From assembly GCA_023428065.1 (NCBI GenBank), contig JAEYZI010000088.1, positions 1-12,076 of the forward strand: DNA of 12,076 bases, read 5' to 3'. This document shows positions 1 through 7,312 of this stretch, in pieces. The number at the start of each line of letters is the position of its first letter. Positions within the stretch are counted from its first letter, which is position 1. This DNA is from Actinomycetes bacterium (GTDB taxonomy: Bacteria; Actinomycetota; Actinomycetes; Actinomycetales; Microbacteriaceae). Below the pieces are notes generated by a model. That model was given only the letters and a program-made list of their open reading frames with translations, ran no database searches and was not told where the DNA came from. A program made the translations under genes and the position numbers.

Positions 1-1074
1 GCTCGGGGTCGTCTGCGCCTCGTGCGCGGCGACCGCCGAGAGCGGCGCGCCCGCGGCGCGGAGCGCGTCGGCGACGCGCGCGTGCAGCTGGGCGCGGCGC
101 TCGGCGGCGAGCTGTGCGAGCACGCCCTCGACGACGATGGGGTGCGTGGGGACGACCCGTCCGGCGCGATGCTCGACGAGCCCGGCGGCGTCGAGCTGCG
201 GGAGGAGCTCGACGAGACGCACGTCGCCGACGCCGGCGGCATCCGCGATGACGGGGGGCGGCATCCCCTCGGCGACCACGACCACGGTCTCGACGACCGC
301 GCGCGCCTCGGGGCCGAGCGCGGCGAGACGCTCGCGGAGGCCCGCATGCACGCGCGCGGGTTCGGCCTCGAGACCGTGGTCGATGAGCTCGCGCACATAG
401 AACGGCACTCCCCCGCTCGCCTCGAGCACCCGCCGCGGGTCGACGCCCGTGCCGGCGCTCAGCTCGCCGATCGCCGCGAGCGTGAGCGGCGCGGGTTCGA
501 GGAGCGTCGTGCGCGGGCCGGCGAGCATCGCCGAGAAGGCGGCGTCCTCGTCGAGCGCAGGGTCAGGCCGCGTCGCGACGAGGATGACGATGCGGTCGGA
601 GACGAGGCGCGCGACCACGGTCGTGAGCAGGCGCCTGCTGCCCTCGTCGCCCCACTGCAGATCGTCGATGACGAGGAGCACGGGCTGCGTCGCGTCGAGG
701 CCGCTGATCGCCCATTGCGCCGCGTACGCGAGCGCGACCGGCTCGGCGGCCCGCTTCCCGCGCAGCACGTCGCGCAGGAGCTCGGCGGGACCGTCGAAGA
801 CGGGCGCGGGCTCGTCGTCGTGCGCCTCCGCGCCGAAGAGCTCCCACAGGAGGCCGTTCGCCGCCTGCGGGCTCACGACCGTGAAGGTCGCCCGTCGCAC
901 GGCGAAGCCGCGGGATGCGGCGCGGGCCGCGGCCGCGTCGAGCAGCGACGACTTGCCGATGCCCGGCTCACCGCGCACGACGACGGTGCGCGTCGTGCCC
1001 GCCTCGGCGTCGCCGAGCGCGCCGTCGATCGCCGCGAGCTCTGCGGCGCGTTCGAGGAGGGGGTGATCGGGCAC
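1..1074 (-). CDS. LuxR/MalT-like (LAL) regulator, AAA ATPase part; partial
   Basis: This is the first 358 codons of a large protein whose C-terminus lies beyond the left edge. Walker A is at residues 35-42 (GEPGIGKS), and Walker B with the following DDLQW is at about 132-141. An SGGVPFYVRELI segment (220-231) is typical of the AAA_16 ATPase found in LAL/LuxR-family signalling regulators. A winged-helix-like part follows at about 245-320. In this family the ATPase is usually followed by helical repeats and a C-terminal LuxR helix-turn-helix, but neither can be checked here. The ligand and target genes are unknown. The start is a GTG at 1074, the only in-frame start I found upstream of Walker A that gives a normal N-terminus (MPDHPLLERAAEL). 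No good Shine-Dalgarno precedes it, so the start is less certain than the gene. It lies downstream of ilvC on the same strand but is separated by a hairpin. It could instead be a STAND or adenylate-cyclase-type ATPase. Confidence 0.75.
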   Translation of the reverse strand, partial: MPDHPLLERAAELAAIDGALGDAEAGTTRTVVVRGEPGIGKSSLLDAAAARAASRGFAVRRATFTVVSPQAANGLLWELFGAEAHDDEPAPVFDGPAELLRDVLRGKRAAEPVALAYAAQWAISGLDATQPVLLVIDDLQWGDEGSRRLLTTVVARLVSDRIVILVATRPDPALDEDAAFSAMLAGPRTTLLEPAPLTLAAIGELSAGTGVDPRRVLEASGGVPFYVRELIDHGLEAEPARVHAGLRERLAALGPEARAVVETVVVVAEGMPPPVIADAAGVGDVRLVELLPQLDAAGLVEHRAGRVVPTHPIVVEGVLAQLAAERRAQLHARVADALRAAGAPLSAVAAHEAQTTPS

Positions 1075-1212
1075 GGTGGTCTTGGGCGGATGCGAGGACC
1101 GCCGATCGGACGACCGGCGCTGACCTATTGGACTCTCCCCGACGCCATCCGCACAAGTGCCCCTGCCATCCGATCGGCGGGAGCAGTTGCACGCCCGGGC
1201 GCTGCAACGACG
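1075..1212 (-). promoter_or_regulatory. Upstream region of the LAL-type regulator with small repeats
   Basis: No gene is seen here. The stretch is less GC-rich than the flanking genes. It holds an inverted repeat at 1186-1208 (GTTGCA ... TGCAAC arms around CGCCCGGGCG with one unpaired base), two copies of the palindrome CCGATCGG (1102-1109 and 1170-1177), and a GCAC-AA-GTGC inverted repeat at 1151-1160. A poor promoter candidate reads on the minus strand: TTGTGC at 1156-1151, then 18 bp, then TCCAAT at 1132-1127. Any of these could be operator sites for the regulator gene, but GC-rich DNA makes short palindromes by chance. Confidence 0.3.
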
Positions 1213-1242
1213 ACGGGGCGGGAGCACTTGCTCCCGCCCCGT
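1213..1242 (-). terminator. Hairpin terminator after ilvC
   Basis: There is a perfect 13-bp stem (1213-1225 with 1230-1242) and a 4-nt loop, starting 23 nt past the ilvC stop codon. The stem is almost all G-C. No T-run follows on the minus strand, which is common for intrinsic-like terminators in high-GC actinobacteria. It sits between ilvC and the next minus-strand gene, the right place to end the ilv transcript. It may act partly or only as an RNA 3'-end stabiliser. Confidence 0.7.
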
Positions 1243-1265
1243 GTGCGGATGTCCGCCCGCGTGGG

Positions 1266-2291
1266 TCAGCGCGCCGCGCTGCCCTCGGTGTAGTCGGAGT
1301 CCTGCTGCTTCCACGCGAAGAGCGCGCGCAGCTCCTTGCCCGTCTTCTCGATCGGGTGCTGCGCCTCCTTCTCGCGGAGCTCGAGGAACTCGGGGGCGCC
1401 TGCGTCCTGGTCGGCGATGAAGCGCTTCGCGAACGCGCCGGACTGGATGTCGGCGAGCACCGCCTGCATGTTCTCCTTCACCCGCGGGTCGATGACGCGC
1501 GGGCCCGAGACGTAGTCGCCGTACTCGGCCGTGTCGGAAATCGACCAGCGCTGCTTGGCGATGCCGCCCTCCCACATGAGGTCGACGATGAGCTTGAGCT
1601 CGTGGAGCACCTCGAAGTAGGCGATCTCGGGCTGGTAGCCCGCCTCGGTGAGGGTCTCGAAGCCGTACTGCACGAGGTGGCTCATGCCGCCGCAGAGCAC
1701 GGCCTGCTCGCCGAACAGGTCGGTCTCGGTCTCCTCCGTGAAGGTCGTCTTGATGACGCCCGCACGCGTGCCGCCGATCGCCTTGGCGTACGACTTCGCG
1801 GTCTCCCACGCCGTGCCCGAGGCGTCCACCTCGACGGCGATGATGTCCGGGATGCCGCGGCCCGCGACGTACTCGCGGCGCACCGTGTGGCCGGGGGCCT
1901 TCGGGGCGACGAGGATCACGTCGACGCCCTCGGGCGCCTCGATGTAGCCGAAGCGGATGTTGAAGCCGTGCGCGAAGGCGAGCGTCTTGCCGGGCGTGAG
2001 GTGCGGCTTGATCTCGTCGTTGTAGATGCCGCGCTGGTGCTGGTCGGGCGCGAGGATCATGATGAGGTCGGCCCACTCGGTCGCGTCGGCGACCGACTTG
2101 ACCTCGAACCCGTCCTCCTGGGCCTTGGGGGCCGACTTCGAGCCCTCCTTGAGCGCGATGACGACCTCGACGCCCGAGTCGCGCAGGTTCTGGGCGTGTG
2201 CGTGGCCCTGCGAGCCGTAGCCCACGATCGCCACCTTCTTGCCCTGGATGATCGACAGGTCGGCGTCCTGGTCGTAGAAGATCTCAGCCAT
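1266..2291 (-). CDS. ilvC: Ketol-acid reductoisomerase (class I)
   Basis: IlvC converts acetolactate or acetohydroxybutyrate to the dihydroxy acid using NAD(P)H and Mg2+ (second common step of Val/Ile/Leu synthesis, cytosol). The 341-residue product has the short class I length. The Rossmann motif GYGSQGHA is at 24-31. The catalytic HGFNI is at 108-112. The metal- and substrate-binding residues line up as D191, E195, E227, E231 and S252, so the active site is intact. The cofactor loop after strand 2 reads KEGSKS (48-53), with the serines and basic residue usual for NADPH use. The ATG at 2291 is preceded by AGAAGGAAA, a good ribosome site. The gene is last in the ilv operon, 38 nt after ilvN, and is followed by the hairpin at 1213-1242. 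Confidence 0.98.
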   Translation of the reverse strand: MAEIFYDQDADLSIIQGKKVAIVGYGSQGHAHAQNLRDSGVEVVIALKEGSKSAPKAQEDGFEVKSVADATEWADLIMILAPDQHQRGIYNDEIKPHLTPGKTLAFAHGFNIRFGYIEAPEGVDVILVAPKAPGHTVRREYVAGRGIPDIIAVEVDASGTAWETAKSYAKAIGGTRAGVIKTTFTEETETDLFGEQAVLCGGMSHLVQYGFETLTEAGYQPEIAYFEVLHELKLIVDLMWEGGIAKQRWSISDTAEYGDYVSGPRVIDPRVKENMQAVLADIQSGAFAKRFIADQDAGAPEFLELREKEAQHPIEKTGKELRALFAWKQQDSDYTEGSAAR

Positions 2292-2329
2292 TGGTTTCCT
2301 TCTGTGTTGGGGTGTGCGACGCGGGGGCG

Positions 2330-2839
2330 TCAGTTCTTGTACACGCGTTCGGTGATGCTCTTGCCGCCGCGGCCGATCGCGAGGAGGCCCGACTGGGCGA
2401 TCTCGCGGATGCCGTACGGCTCGAGCACGCGCAGGAGCGCCTGCACCTTGCCCGAGTCGCCCGTCACCTCGATGACGAGCGCGTCGGGCGAGACGTCGAC
2501 GACGCGCGCGCGGAAGAGGTTGACGGCTTCGAGGATCTGGCTGCGGGTCGTGTTGTCGACGCGCACCTTGATGAGCAGGTGCTCCCGCTGCACGGACTGC
2601 GCGGGGTCGAGCTCGACGATCTTGATGACGTTGACGAGCTTGTTGAGCTGCTTCGTGACCTGCTCGAGCGGCAGCTCCTCGACGTCGACGACGACCGTGA
2701 TGCGGCTGAGTCCCTCGATCTCGGTGGGGCCCACCGCGAGCGAGTTGATGTTGAAGCCGCGGCGCGCGAAGAGGCCCGCGACGCGGGTCAGGAGGCCGGG
2801 CTTGTCCTCGACGAGGAGGGAGAGCACGTGATGCGACAT
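2330..2839 (-). CDS. ilvN: Acetolactate synthase, small (regulatory) subunit
   Basis: This 169-residue protein binds the IlvB catalytic subunit, raises its activity and gives valine feedback inhibition. The N-terminal ACT domain (about residues 4-76) starts HVLSLLVEDKPGLLTRVAG. G15 and N30 match the two positions (G14 and N29 in E. coli IlvH) known to be needed for valine sensitivity, so the enzyme is predicted to be feedback-regulated. The second small-subunit domain runs from about 85 to 160 and ends GRGGKSITERVYKN. The ATG at 2839 lies only 3 nt after the ilvB stop codon, and GAGGAG in the last ilvB codons serves as ribosome site. Translation of the two subunits is therefore probably coupled, which helps keep their ratio. 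Confidence 0.97.
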   Translation of the reverse strand: MSHHVLSLLVEDKPGLLTRVAGLFARRGFNINSLAVGPTEIEGLSRITVVVDVEELPLEQVTKQLNKLVNVIKIVELDPAQSVQREHLLIKVRVDNTTRSQILEAVNLFRARVVDVSPDALVIEVTGDSGKVQALLRVLEPYGIREIAQSGLLAIGRGGKSITERVYKN

Positions 2840-2842
2840 GTC

Positions 2843-4666
2843 TTACTCCTCTTCCCACGCCGGCGCGTGGTCGCGGGCGTACTGGACCTGCGAGTTGCCG
2901 ACGCCCTGCGGCACCATCGGCCACACCATGGCGTCGCGGCTCACGACGAAGTCGATGACGACCGGGCGGTCGTTGGTCTCGATCGCGAGCTTGATCGCGT
3001 CGTCGATCTCCTCCTTCTTCGTGACGCGGATGCCGAGGGCGCCGTACGCCTCGGCGAGCTTCACGAAGTCGGGCACCATCCGGGTCGTGTTCTTCGCGTC
3101 GAGCGCCCCCGTGTTGAGGTCGGTGAACGAGTGGCGGCCGTCGTAGAACAGCGTCTGCCACTGGCGCACCATGCCGAGCGAGGAGTTGTTGATGATCGCG
3201 ACCTTGATCGGGATGTCGTTGATCGTGCAGGTCGCGAGCTCCTGGTTGGTCATCTGGAAGCAGCCGTCGCCGTCGATCGCCCACACGAGACGCTCGGGCT
3301 CGGCGACCTTGGCGCCCATCGCCGCGGGCACGGCGTAGCCCATGGTGCCGGCGCCGCCGGAGTTGAGCCAGGCGTGCGGCCGCTCGTAGCCGATGAACTG
3401 CGCGGCCCACATCTGGTGCTGGCCGACGCCCGCGGCGTAGATCGCCTCGGGACCCGACAGCTCGCCGATGCGCTGGATGACGTACTGCGGCGAGAGCAGG
3501 CCGTCCTCCGGCTCGGTGTAGCCGAGCGGGTAGCTCGTGCGCAGCTGGTCGAGGCGGCGCCACCACTCCTCGAGCTCGGGCTTCTGCCCGAGCTGGCGGA
3601 ACGCGTCGATGAGGTCGACGATGACCTCGCGCGCGTCGCCCACGATCGGCACGTCGGCCTGGCGGATCTTGCCGATCTCGGCCGGGTCGATGTCGACGTG
3701 CACGATCTTCGCCTCCGGGGCGAAGTCGGCGACCTTGCCCGTGACGCGGTCGTCGAAGCGCGCGCCGAGCGACACGATGAGGTCTGACTCCTGCAGCGCG
3801 AGCACGGCGGGCACCGAGCCGTGCATGCCGGGCATCCCGAGGTGCTGCGCGTGCGAGTCGGGGAAGGCGCCGCGCGCCATGAGGGTCGTGACGACGGGGG
3901 CGCCCGTGAGCTCGGCGAGCTCGAGCAGCTCCTTCGACGCGCCCGCGCGCACGACGCCGCCGCCCACGTAGAGGACGGGGCGCTCGGCCGTCGCCAGCAG
4001 CTCGGCGGCCGACAGGATCTGCTTGCCGTGCGCCTTCGTGACGGGGCGGTAGCCCGGCAGCTCGACCTTCGGCGGCCAGATGAACGGCGCCGACTTCTGC
4101 TGCGCGTCCTTCGTGATGTCGACGAGCACGGGGCCCGGGCGTCCGGTGGTGGCGATGTGGTACGCCGCCGCGAGCGTCGCCGGAACGTCGGCGGGGTCGC
4201 TCACGAGGAACGAGTGCTTCGTGATGGGCATCGTGATGCCCGTGATGTCGACCTCCTGGAACGCGTCGGTCCCCATCGAGGTCGAGAACACCTGGCCCGT
4301 GATGGCGATGAGCGGCACGGAGTCCATGTGCGCGTCGGCGATCGCCGTGACGAGGTTCGTGGCGCCGGGGCCCGACGTCGCGATGCAGACGCCGACGCGA
4401 CCGGATGCCGCGGCGTAGCCCTCGGCCGCGTGGCCGCCGCCCTGCTCGTGGCGCACGAGGATGTGGCGGATGGCCGTCGAGGCCATGAGCTCGTCGTAGA
4501 AGGGCATGATGGCGCCGCCGGGGATGCCGAAGACGTCGGTGATGCCGAGCTTCTCGAGGCTCGCGAGCACCTGGCCGGAGCCGGTGAGGATGGGTGGGGC
4601 TTCGCGCTTGGCCGGCGCCGGAGCGGGGGCCGCTGCGTCGGGCGCCGGGGAGGCAGACGCGGTCAT
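2843..4666 (-). CDS. ilvB: Acetolactate synthase, large (catalytic) subunit
   Basis: This thiamine-diphosphate and FAD enzyme joins two pyruvates to acetolactate, or pyruvate and 2-ketobutyrate to acetohydroxybutyrate. It has 607 residues, a normal length. A low-complexity Ala/Pro N-terminus (1-25) precedes the TPP-binding pyrimidine domain with catalytic E74 (VRHEQ). The central FAD-linked domain includes GARFDDRVTG (301-310). The C-terminal TPP domain has the GDG...NN motif (GDG 466-468, NN 493-494). W503 in GMVRQWQ is the conserved herbicide-pocket tryptophan. The pocket position of plant proline 197 is F127 here. The ATG at 4666 is preceded by GAAGGA, a good ribosome site. The gene lies 57 nt after ilvD, with no room for a classic leader peptide and attenuator. 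Confidence 0.98.
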   Translation of the reverse strand: MTASASPAPDAAAPAPAPAKREAPPILTGSGQVLASLEKLGITDVFGIPGGAIMPFYDELMASTAIRHILVRHEQGGGHAAEGYAAASGRVGVCIATSGPGATNLVTAIADAHMDSVPLIAITGQVFSTSMGTDAFQEVDITGITMPITKHSFLVSDPADVPATLAAAYHIATTGRPGPVLVDITKDAQQKSAPFIWPPKVELPGYRPVTKAHGKQILSAAELLATAERPVLYVGGGVVRAGASKELLELAELTGAPVVTTLMARGAFPDSHAQHLGMPGMHGSVPAVLALQESDLIVSLGARFDDRVTGKVADFAPEAKIVHVDIDPAEIGKIRQADVPIVGDAREVIVDLIDAFRQLGQKPELEEWWRRLDQLRTSYPLGYTEPEDGLLSPQYVIQRIGELSGPEAIYAAGVGQHQMWAAQFIGYERPHAWLNSGGAGTMGYAVPAAMGAKVAEPERLVWAIDGDGCFQMTNQELATCTINDIPIKVAIINNSSLGMVRQWQTLFYDGRHSFTDLNTGALDAKNTTRMVPDFVKLAEAYGALGIRVTKKEEIDDAIKLAIETNDRPVVIDFVVSRDAMVWPMVPQGVGNSQVQYARDHAPAWEEE

Positions 4667-4723
4667 GGAGTGTCCTTCGTGTGAGATGAGTCCGATTGCC
4701 GGCCCGATGTCCGGCGCGCGAGA

Positions 4724-5014
4724 TCAGCCCGTGACGGCACCTTCTGCAGCAGAGTGCACGAGACGGGAGTACTTCGCGAGAACGCCACGGGTGTAGCGCG
4801 GAGGGAGCGGCGCCCAGCCGTCGCGGCGGGCTGCCAGCTCGGCCGGATCGACGAGTAGGTCGATCGACCGGGCTGCGATGTCGACCCGTATCAGATCACC
4901 ATCACGCACGAAGGCGATGGGACCTGCGTCCACCGCTTCCGGGGCGATGTGGCCGATGCACAGGCCGGTTGTGCCGCCTGAGAATCGTCCGTCGGTCAAT
5001 AGTAGGACATCTTT
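4724..5014 (-). other. Codon-use anomaly in the 3' part of ilvD
   Basis: By hand count, 29 of the last 96 sense codons of ilvD end in A or T. They include CTA three times, ATA, AAA, CGA, TCA, ACA and GGA. Only 1 of roughly 110 codons just upstream (5015-5330) does. The change is abrupt at the AAA codon (5014-5012). The reading frame and family motifs continue unbroken. The spacer and the first ~25 codons of ilvB (to about 4592, with TCT, GCA, GCT, GAA and CCA) may belong to the same tract. I infer homologous replacement from a donor with weaker codon bias. Confidence 0.7.
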
Positions 5015-6445
5015 CCCGAGCCCCGCGCCCTTGATGGCGGCGGTGATGGCGAGCATCTCGCGCATGCCGGGGCCGCCCTTGGGGCCCTCGTAGCGGATGA
5101 CGACGACGTCGCCCTTCTCGATCTCGCCGTTCGTGAGCGCGTCCATCGCGGCGCGCTCGCGGTCGAAGACGCGCGCGGGGCCCTCGAAGGTCGCGGCGTC
5201 GAAGCCCGCGGTCTTGACGACGGCGCCCTCGGGGGCCATCGATCCGTGCAGGATCGTGAGGCCGCCGGTCGCGTGGATGGGGTCGTCGAGCGTGCGCAGC
5301 ACCTCGCCGTCGAGCGGCGGGATGGGGCCGATGTCGGCGAGGTTCTCGGCGAGCGTCTTGCCCGTCACGGTGAGCGCGTCGCCGTGCATGAGGCCCGCGT
5401 CGAGCAGCGCCTTCATGAGCACGGGCAGGCCGCCGCGGCGGTCGACGTCGTTCATGACGTACTTCCCGAACGGCTTGAGGTCGCCGATGTGCGGCACCTT
5501 CGAGCCGATGCGGTTGAAGTCGTCGAGGGTGAGCTCGACCTCCGCCTCGTGCGCGATCGCGAGCAGGTGCAGCACGATGTTGGTCGAGCCGCCGAGCGCC
5601 ATGCCCACGGCGATCGCGTTCTCGAACGCCTTCTTCGTGAGGATCTGGCGGGCCGTGATACCCTTCCGCAGCAGCTCGACGACCGCTTCGCCCGAGCGGT
5701 GGGCGTAGTAGTCGCGGCGGCGGTCGTAGCTCGGCGGCGACGCCGATCCGGGGATCGAGAGCCCGAGGGCCTCGGCCACCGACGCCATCGTGTTGGCGGT
5801 GTACATGCCGCCGCACGCGCCCTCGCCGGGCGCGAACGCGCACTCGATCGCGTGCGCATCCGCCTCGGACATGATGCCCGCCTTGACCGCGCCGACCGCC
5901 TCGAAGGAGTCGATGATCGTGATGTCCTTCTCGGTGCCGTCGGACAGGCGCACCCAGCCGGGCGCGATCGAGCCCGCGTAGAGGAAGACGGATGCGAGGT
6001 CGAGCCGCGCGGCCGCCATGAGCATGCCGGGGATCGACTTGTCGCATCCCGCGAGCAGCACGGAGCCGTCGAGGCGCTCGGCCTGCATGACGGTTTCGAC
6101 GCTGTCGGCGATGACCTCGCGCGAGACGAGCGAGAAGTGCATGCCCTCGTGGCCCATCGAGATGCCGTCGGAGACGGAGACGGTGCCGAACTGGAGCGGG
6201 TAGCCGCCGCCCGCGTGCACGCCCTCCTTGGCGGCCTGCGCGAGGCGCGCGAGGCTCAGGTTGCACGGCGTGATCTCGTTCCACGAGCTCGCGATGCCGA
6301 TCTGCGACTTGTCCCAGTCGGCGTCGCCCATGCCGACGGCACGCAGCATGCCGCGGGAGGTGGTGGCCTCGATGCCGTCGGTGACGGTACGAGAGCGGGG
6401 CTTGTGGTCGGGCGCAGAGGTCCCCGGGGAGGTGCTGTCCGGCAT
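4724..6445 (-). CDS. ilvD: Dihydroxy-acid dehydratase
   Basis: IlvD dehydrates the dihydroxy acids to 2-ketoisovalerate and 2-keto-3-methylvalerate, the third common step of Val/Ile/Leu synthesis. The product has 573 residues, close to the mycobacterial enzyme. Fe-S cluster cysteines are C61 (NEITPCNLSL), C134 (AGCDKSIPGM) and C211 (GEGACGGMYTANTM). D93 in VSDGISMGHEGM, and D135 and K136 beside C134, are the expected metal-site residues. The late LTDGRFSGGTTG motif is intact. The ATG at 6445 has no Shine-Dalgarno but sits 6 nt after TAACCT, which fits a leaderless start. The gene heads the ilv operon. Oddity: the last ~97 codons (4724-5014) use many A/T-ending and rare codons, unlike the rest of the gene. 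Confidence 0.97.
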   Translation of the reverse strand: MPDSTSPGTSAPDHKPRSRTVTDGIEATTSRGMLRAVGMGDADWDKSQIGIASSWNEITPCNLSLARLAQAAKEGVHAGGGYPLQFGTVSVSDGISMGHEGMHFSLVSREVIADSVETVMQAERLDGSVLLAGCDKSIPGMLMAAARLDLASVFLYAGSIAPGWVRLSDGTEKDITIIDSFEAVGAVKAGIMSEADAHAIECAFAPGEGACGGMYTANTMASVAEALGLSIPGSASPPSYDRRRDYYAHRSGEAVVELLRKGITARQILTKKAFENAIAVGMALGGSTNIVLHLLAIAHEAEVELTLDDFNRIGSKVPHIGDLKPFGKYVMNDVDRRGGLPVLMKALLDAGLMHGDALTVTGKTLAENLADIGPIPPLDGEVLRTLDDPIHATGGLTILHGSMAPEGAVVKTAGFDAATFEGPARVFDRERAAMDALTNGEIEKGDVVVIRYEGPKGGPGMREMLAITAAIKGAGLGKDVLLLTDGRFSGGTTGLCIGHIAPEAVDAGPIAFVRDGDLIRVDIAARSIDLLVDPAELAARRDGWAPLPPRYTRGVLAKYSRLVHSAAEGAVTG

Positions 6446-6451
6446 GGATCG

Positions 6452-6457
6452 AGGTTA
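6452..6457 (-). promoter_or_regulatory. Candidate -10 element for leaderless ilvD transcript
   Basis: Minus-strand TAACCT fits the actinobacterial TANNNT -10 form and lies exactly 6 nt before the ilvD ATG. That would put the transcript start at or next to the A of ATG. No purine-rich ribosome site occurs in the 20 nt before the ATG. A weak -35-like TTCAGC lies at 6482-6477 with a 19-bp spacer. The direct repeat CGCTCGCC lies further upstream at 6483-6490 and 6504-6511. The whole otsB-ilvD gap is only 75 nt. Confidence 0.45.
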
Positions 6458-6520
6458 CCCCCGGCCGCATGCCGTCGCTGAACGCTCGCCGTGCGTGCGG
6501 AGGCGCTCGCCCCCCGCGCG

Positions 6521-7312
6521 TCACTGCTCGTGGACGTCTCCCGCGCGGTAGGTGGCGAGCGCGGCGAGCACGCGCGCGACGTCGTGGGGGCCCGGCACGC
6601 GGAACGCCGCGAGGGTCGCGCCGGGTCCGGACTTGAGGCCGAGGTCGTGGGGTTGCAGGGCGTCGAAGGCGTCCTCGTCGGTCACGTCGTCGCCCGCGTA
6701 GAACACGGCGTCGGCCGCGACGTAGCGTCGCAGGTGCTCGATCGCCTCGCCCTTCGTGGTCGAGCGCACCGCGAACTCGAGCACGTTCTTGCCCTCGCGG
6801 ACCGTGAGATCGTCGAGCTCGGCGTGCGCCTCGCGCAGGGCGACGAGGTGCGCGAGACGCGAGTTCTCATCCGTCGCGAGGCGGGTGTGGAGGGCGAAGC
6901 CGGCGGGCTTCGCCTCGAGCCACACGTCGTCGATCGAGTCGGCGACCTGGCTCAGCACCTCCTGCAGGACGTCGACGCGCTCGAGCTCGGCGGTGTCGAG
7001 CTCGACGCGCGCGTGGGGATCGTCGAGTCGCAGCTCGATGCCGTGCGACCCCACGAGCAGCACGTCGTCGGGCAGGTCGGAGACCTCGATGAGCGAGCGC
7101 AGCGAGCGCCCCGAGACGAGCGCGACACGCGTGTTCGGCAGCTCGCGCAGCCGCAGCACGGCCGCGCGGGCCTCGGGGAGCGCACGCGCCTTCTCGGGCG
7201 AGTCGACCTCCGGCGCGAGGGTGCCGTCGAAGTCGAGCGCGACGAGCAGGCGCCGCACGCGTGCGAGCTCCCGCAGGGCGCCGACGAGCGCCTCGGGCAG
7301 CGGCGCGTTCAC
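6521..7312 (-). CDS. otsB: Trehalose-6-phosphate phosphatase
   Basis: OtsB removes phosphate from trehalose-6-phosphate to give trehalose. It is a 263-residue HAD-superfamily enzyme (E. coli OtsB has 266). HAD motif I is LDFDGT with D27 (nucleophile) and D29 (acid/base). Motif II is SGRS (67-70), and GSHG follows at 88-91. The KNVLEF segment (175-180) and K188 fit the family. Motif III is GDDVTDED (207-214). All catalytic residues are present. The start is GTG at 7312, overlapping the otsA stop by 4 nt (GTGA), so its translation is probably coupled to otsA. No separate ribosome site is clear. It is followed after 75 nt by ilvD. Confidence 0.96.
   Translation of the reverse strand: MNAPLPEALVGALRELARVRRLLVALDFDGTLAPEVDSPEKARALPEARAAVLRLRELPNTRVALVSGRSLRSLIEVSDLPDDVLLVGSHGIELRLDDPHARVELDTAELERVDVLQEVLSQVADSIDDVWLEAKPAGFALHTRLATDENSRLAHLVALREAHAELDDLTVREGKNVLEFAVRSTTKGEAIEHLRRYVAADAVFYAGDDVTDEDAFDALQPHDLGLKSGPGATLAAFRVPGPHDVARVLAALATYRAGDVHEQ

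Noticed and set aside
2292..3566. Upstream extension of ilvC in the same frame, giving a 766-residue protein
   Set aside because: The extension is an out-of-frame reading of ilvN and ilvB. The real ilvC begins at 2291 with a ribosome site and a normal family N-terminus.
2291..3787. Long open frame on the plus strand opposite ilvB and ilvN (also 22-1293, 5246-6481 and 7261-9825)
   Set aside because: These are antisense shadows of real genes in GC-rich DNA. The products are Arg/Asp/Val/Leu-rich with no domain, and the opposite strand carries complete conserved proteins.
4667..4723. Attenuator or leader peptide before ilvB
   Set aside because: The gap is 57 nt with only a 5-bp GCCGG/CCGGC stem and no Val/Leu/Ile-rich short frame.
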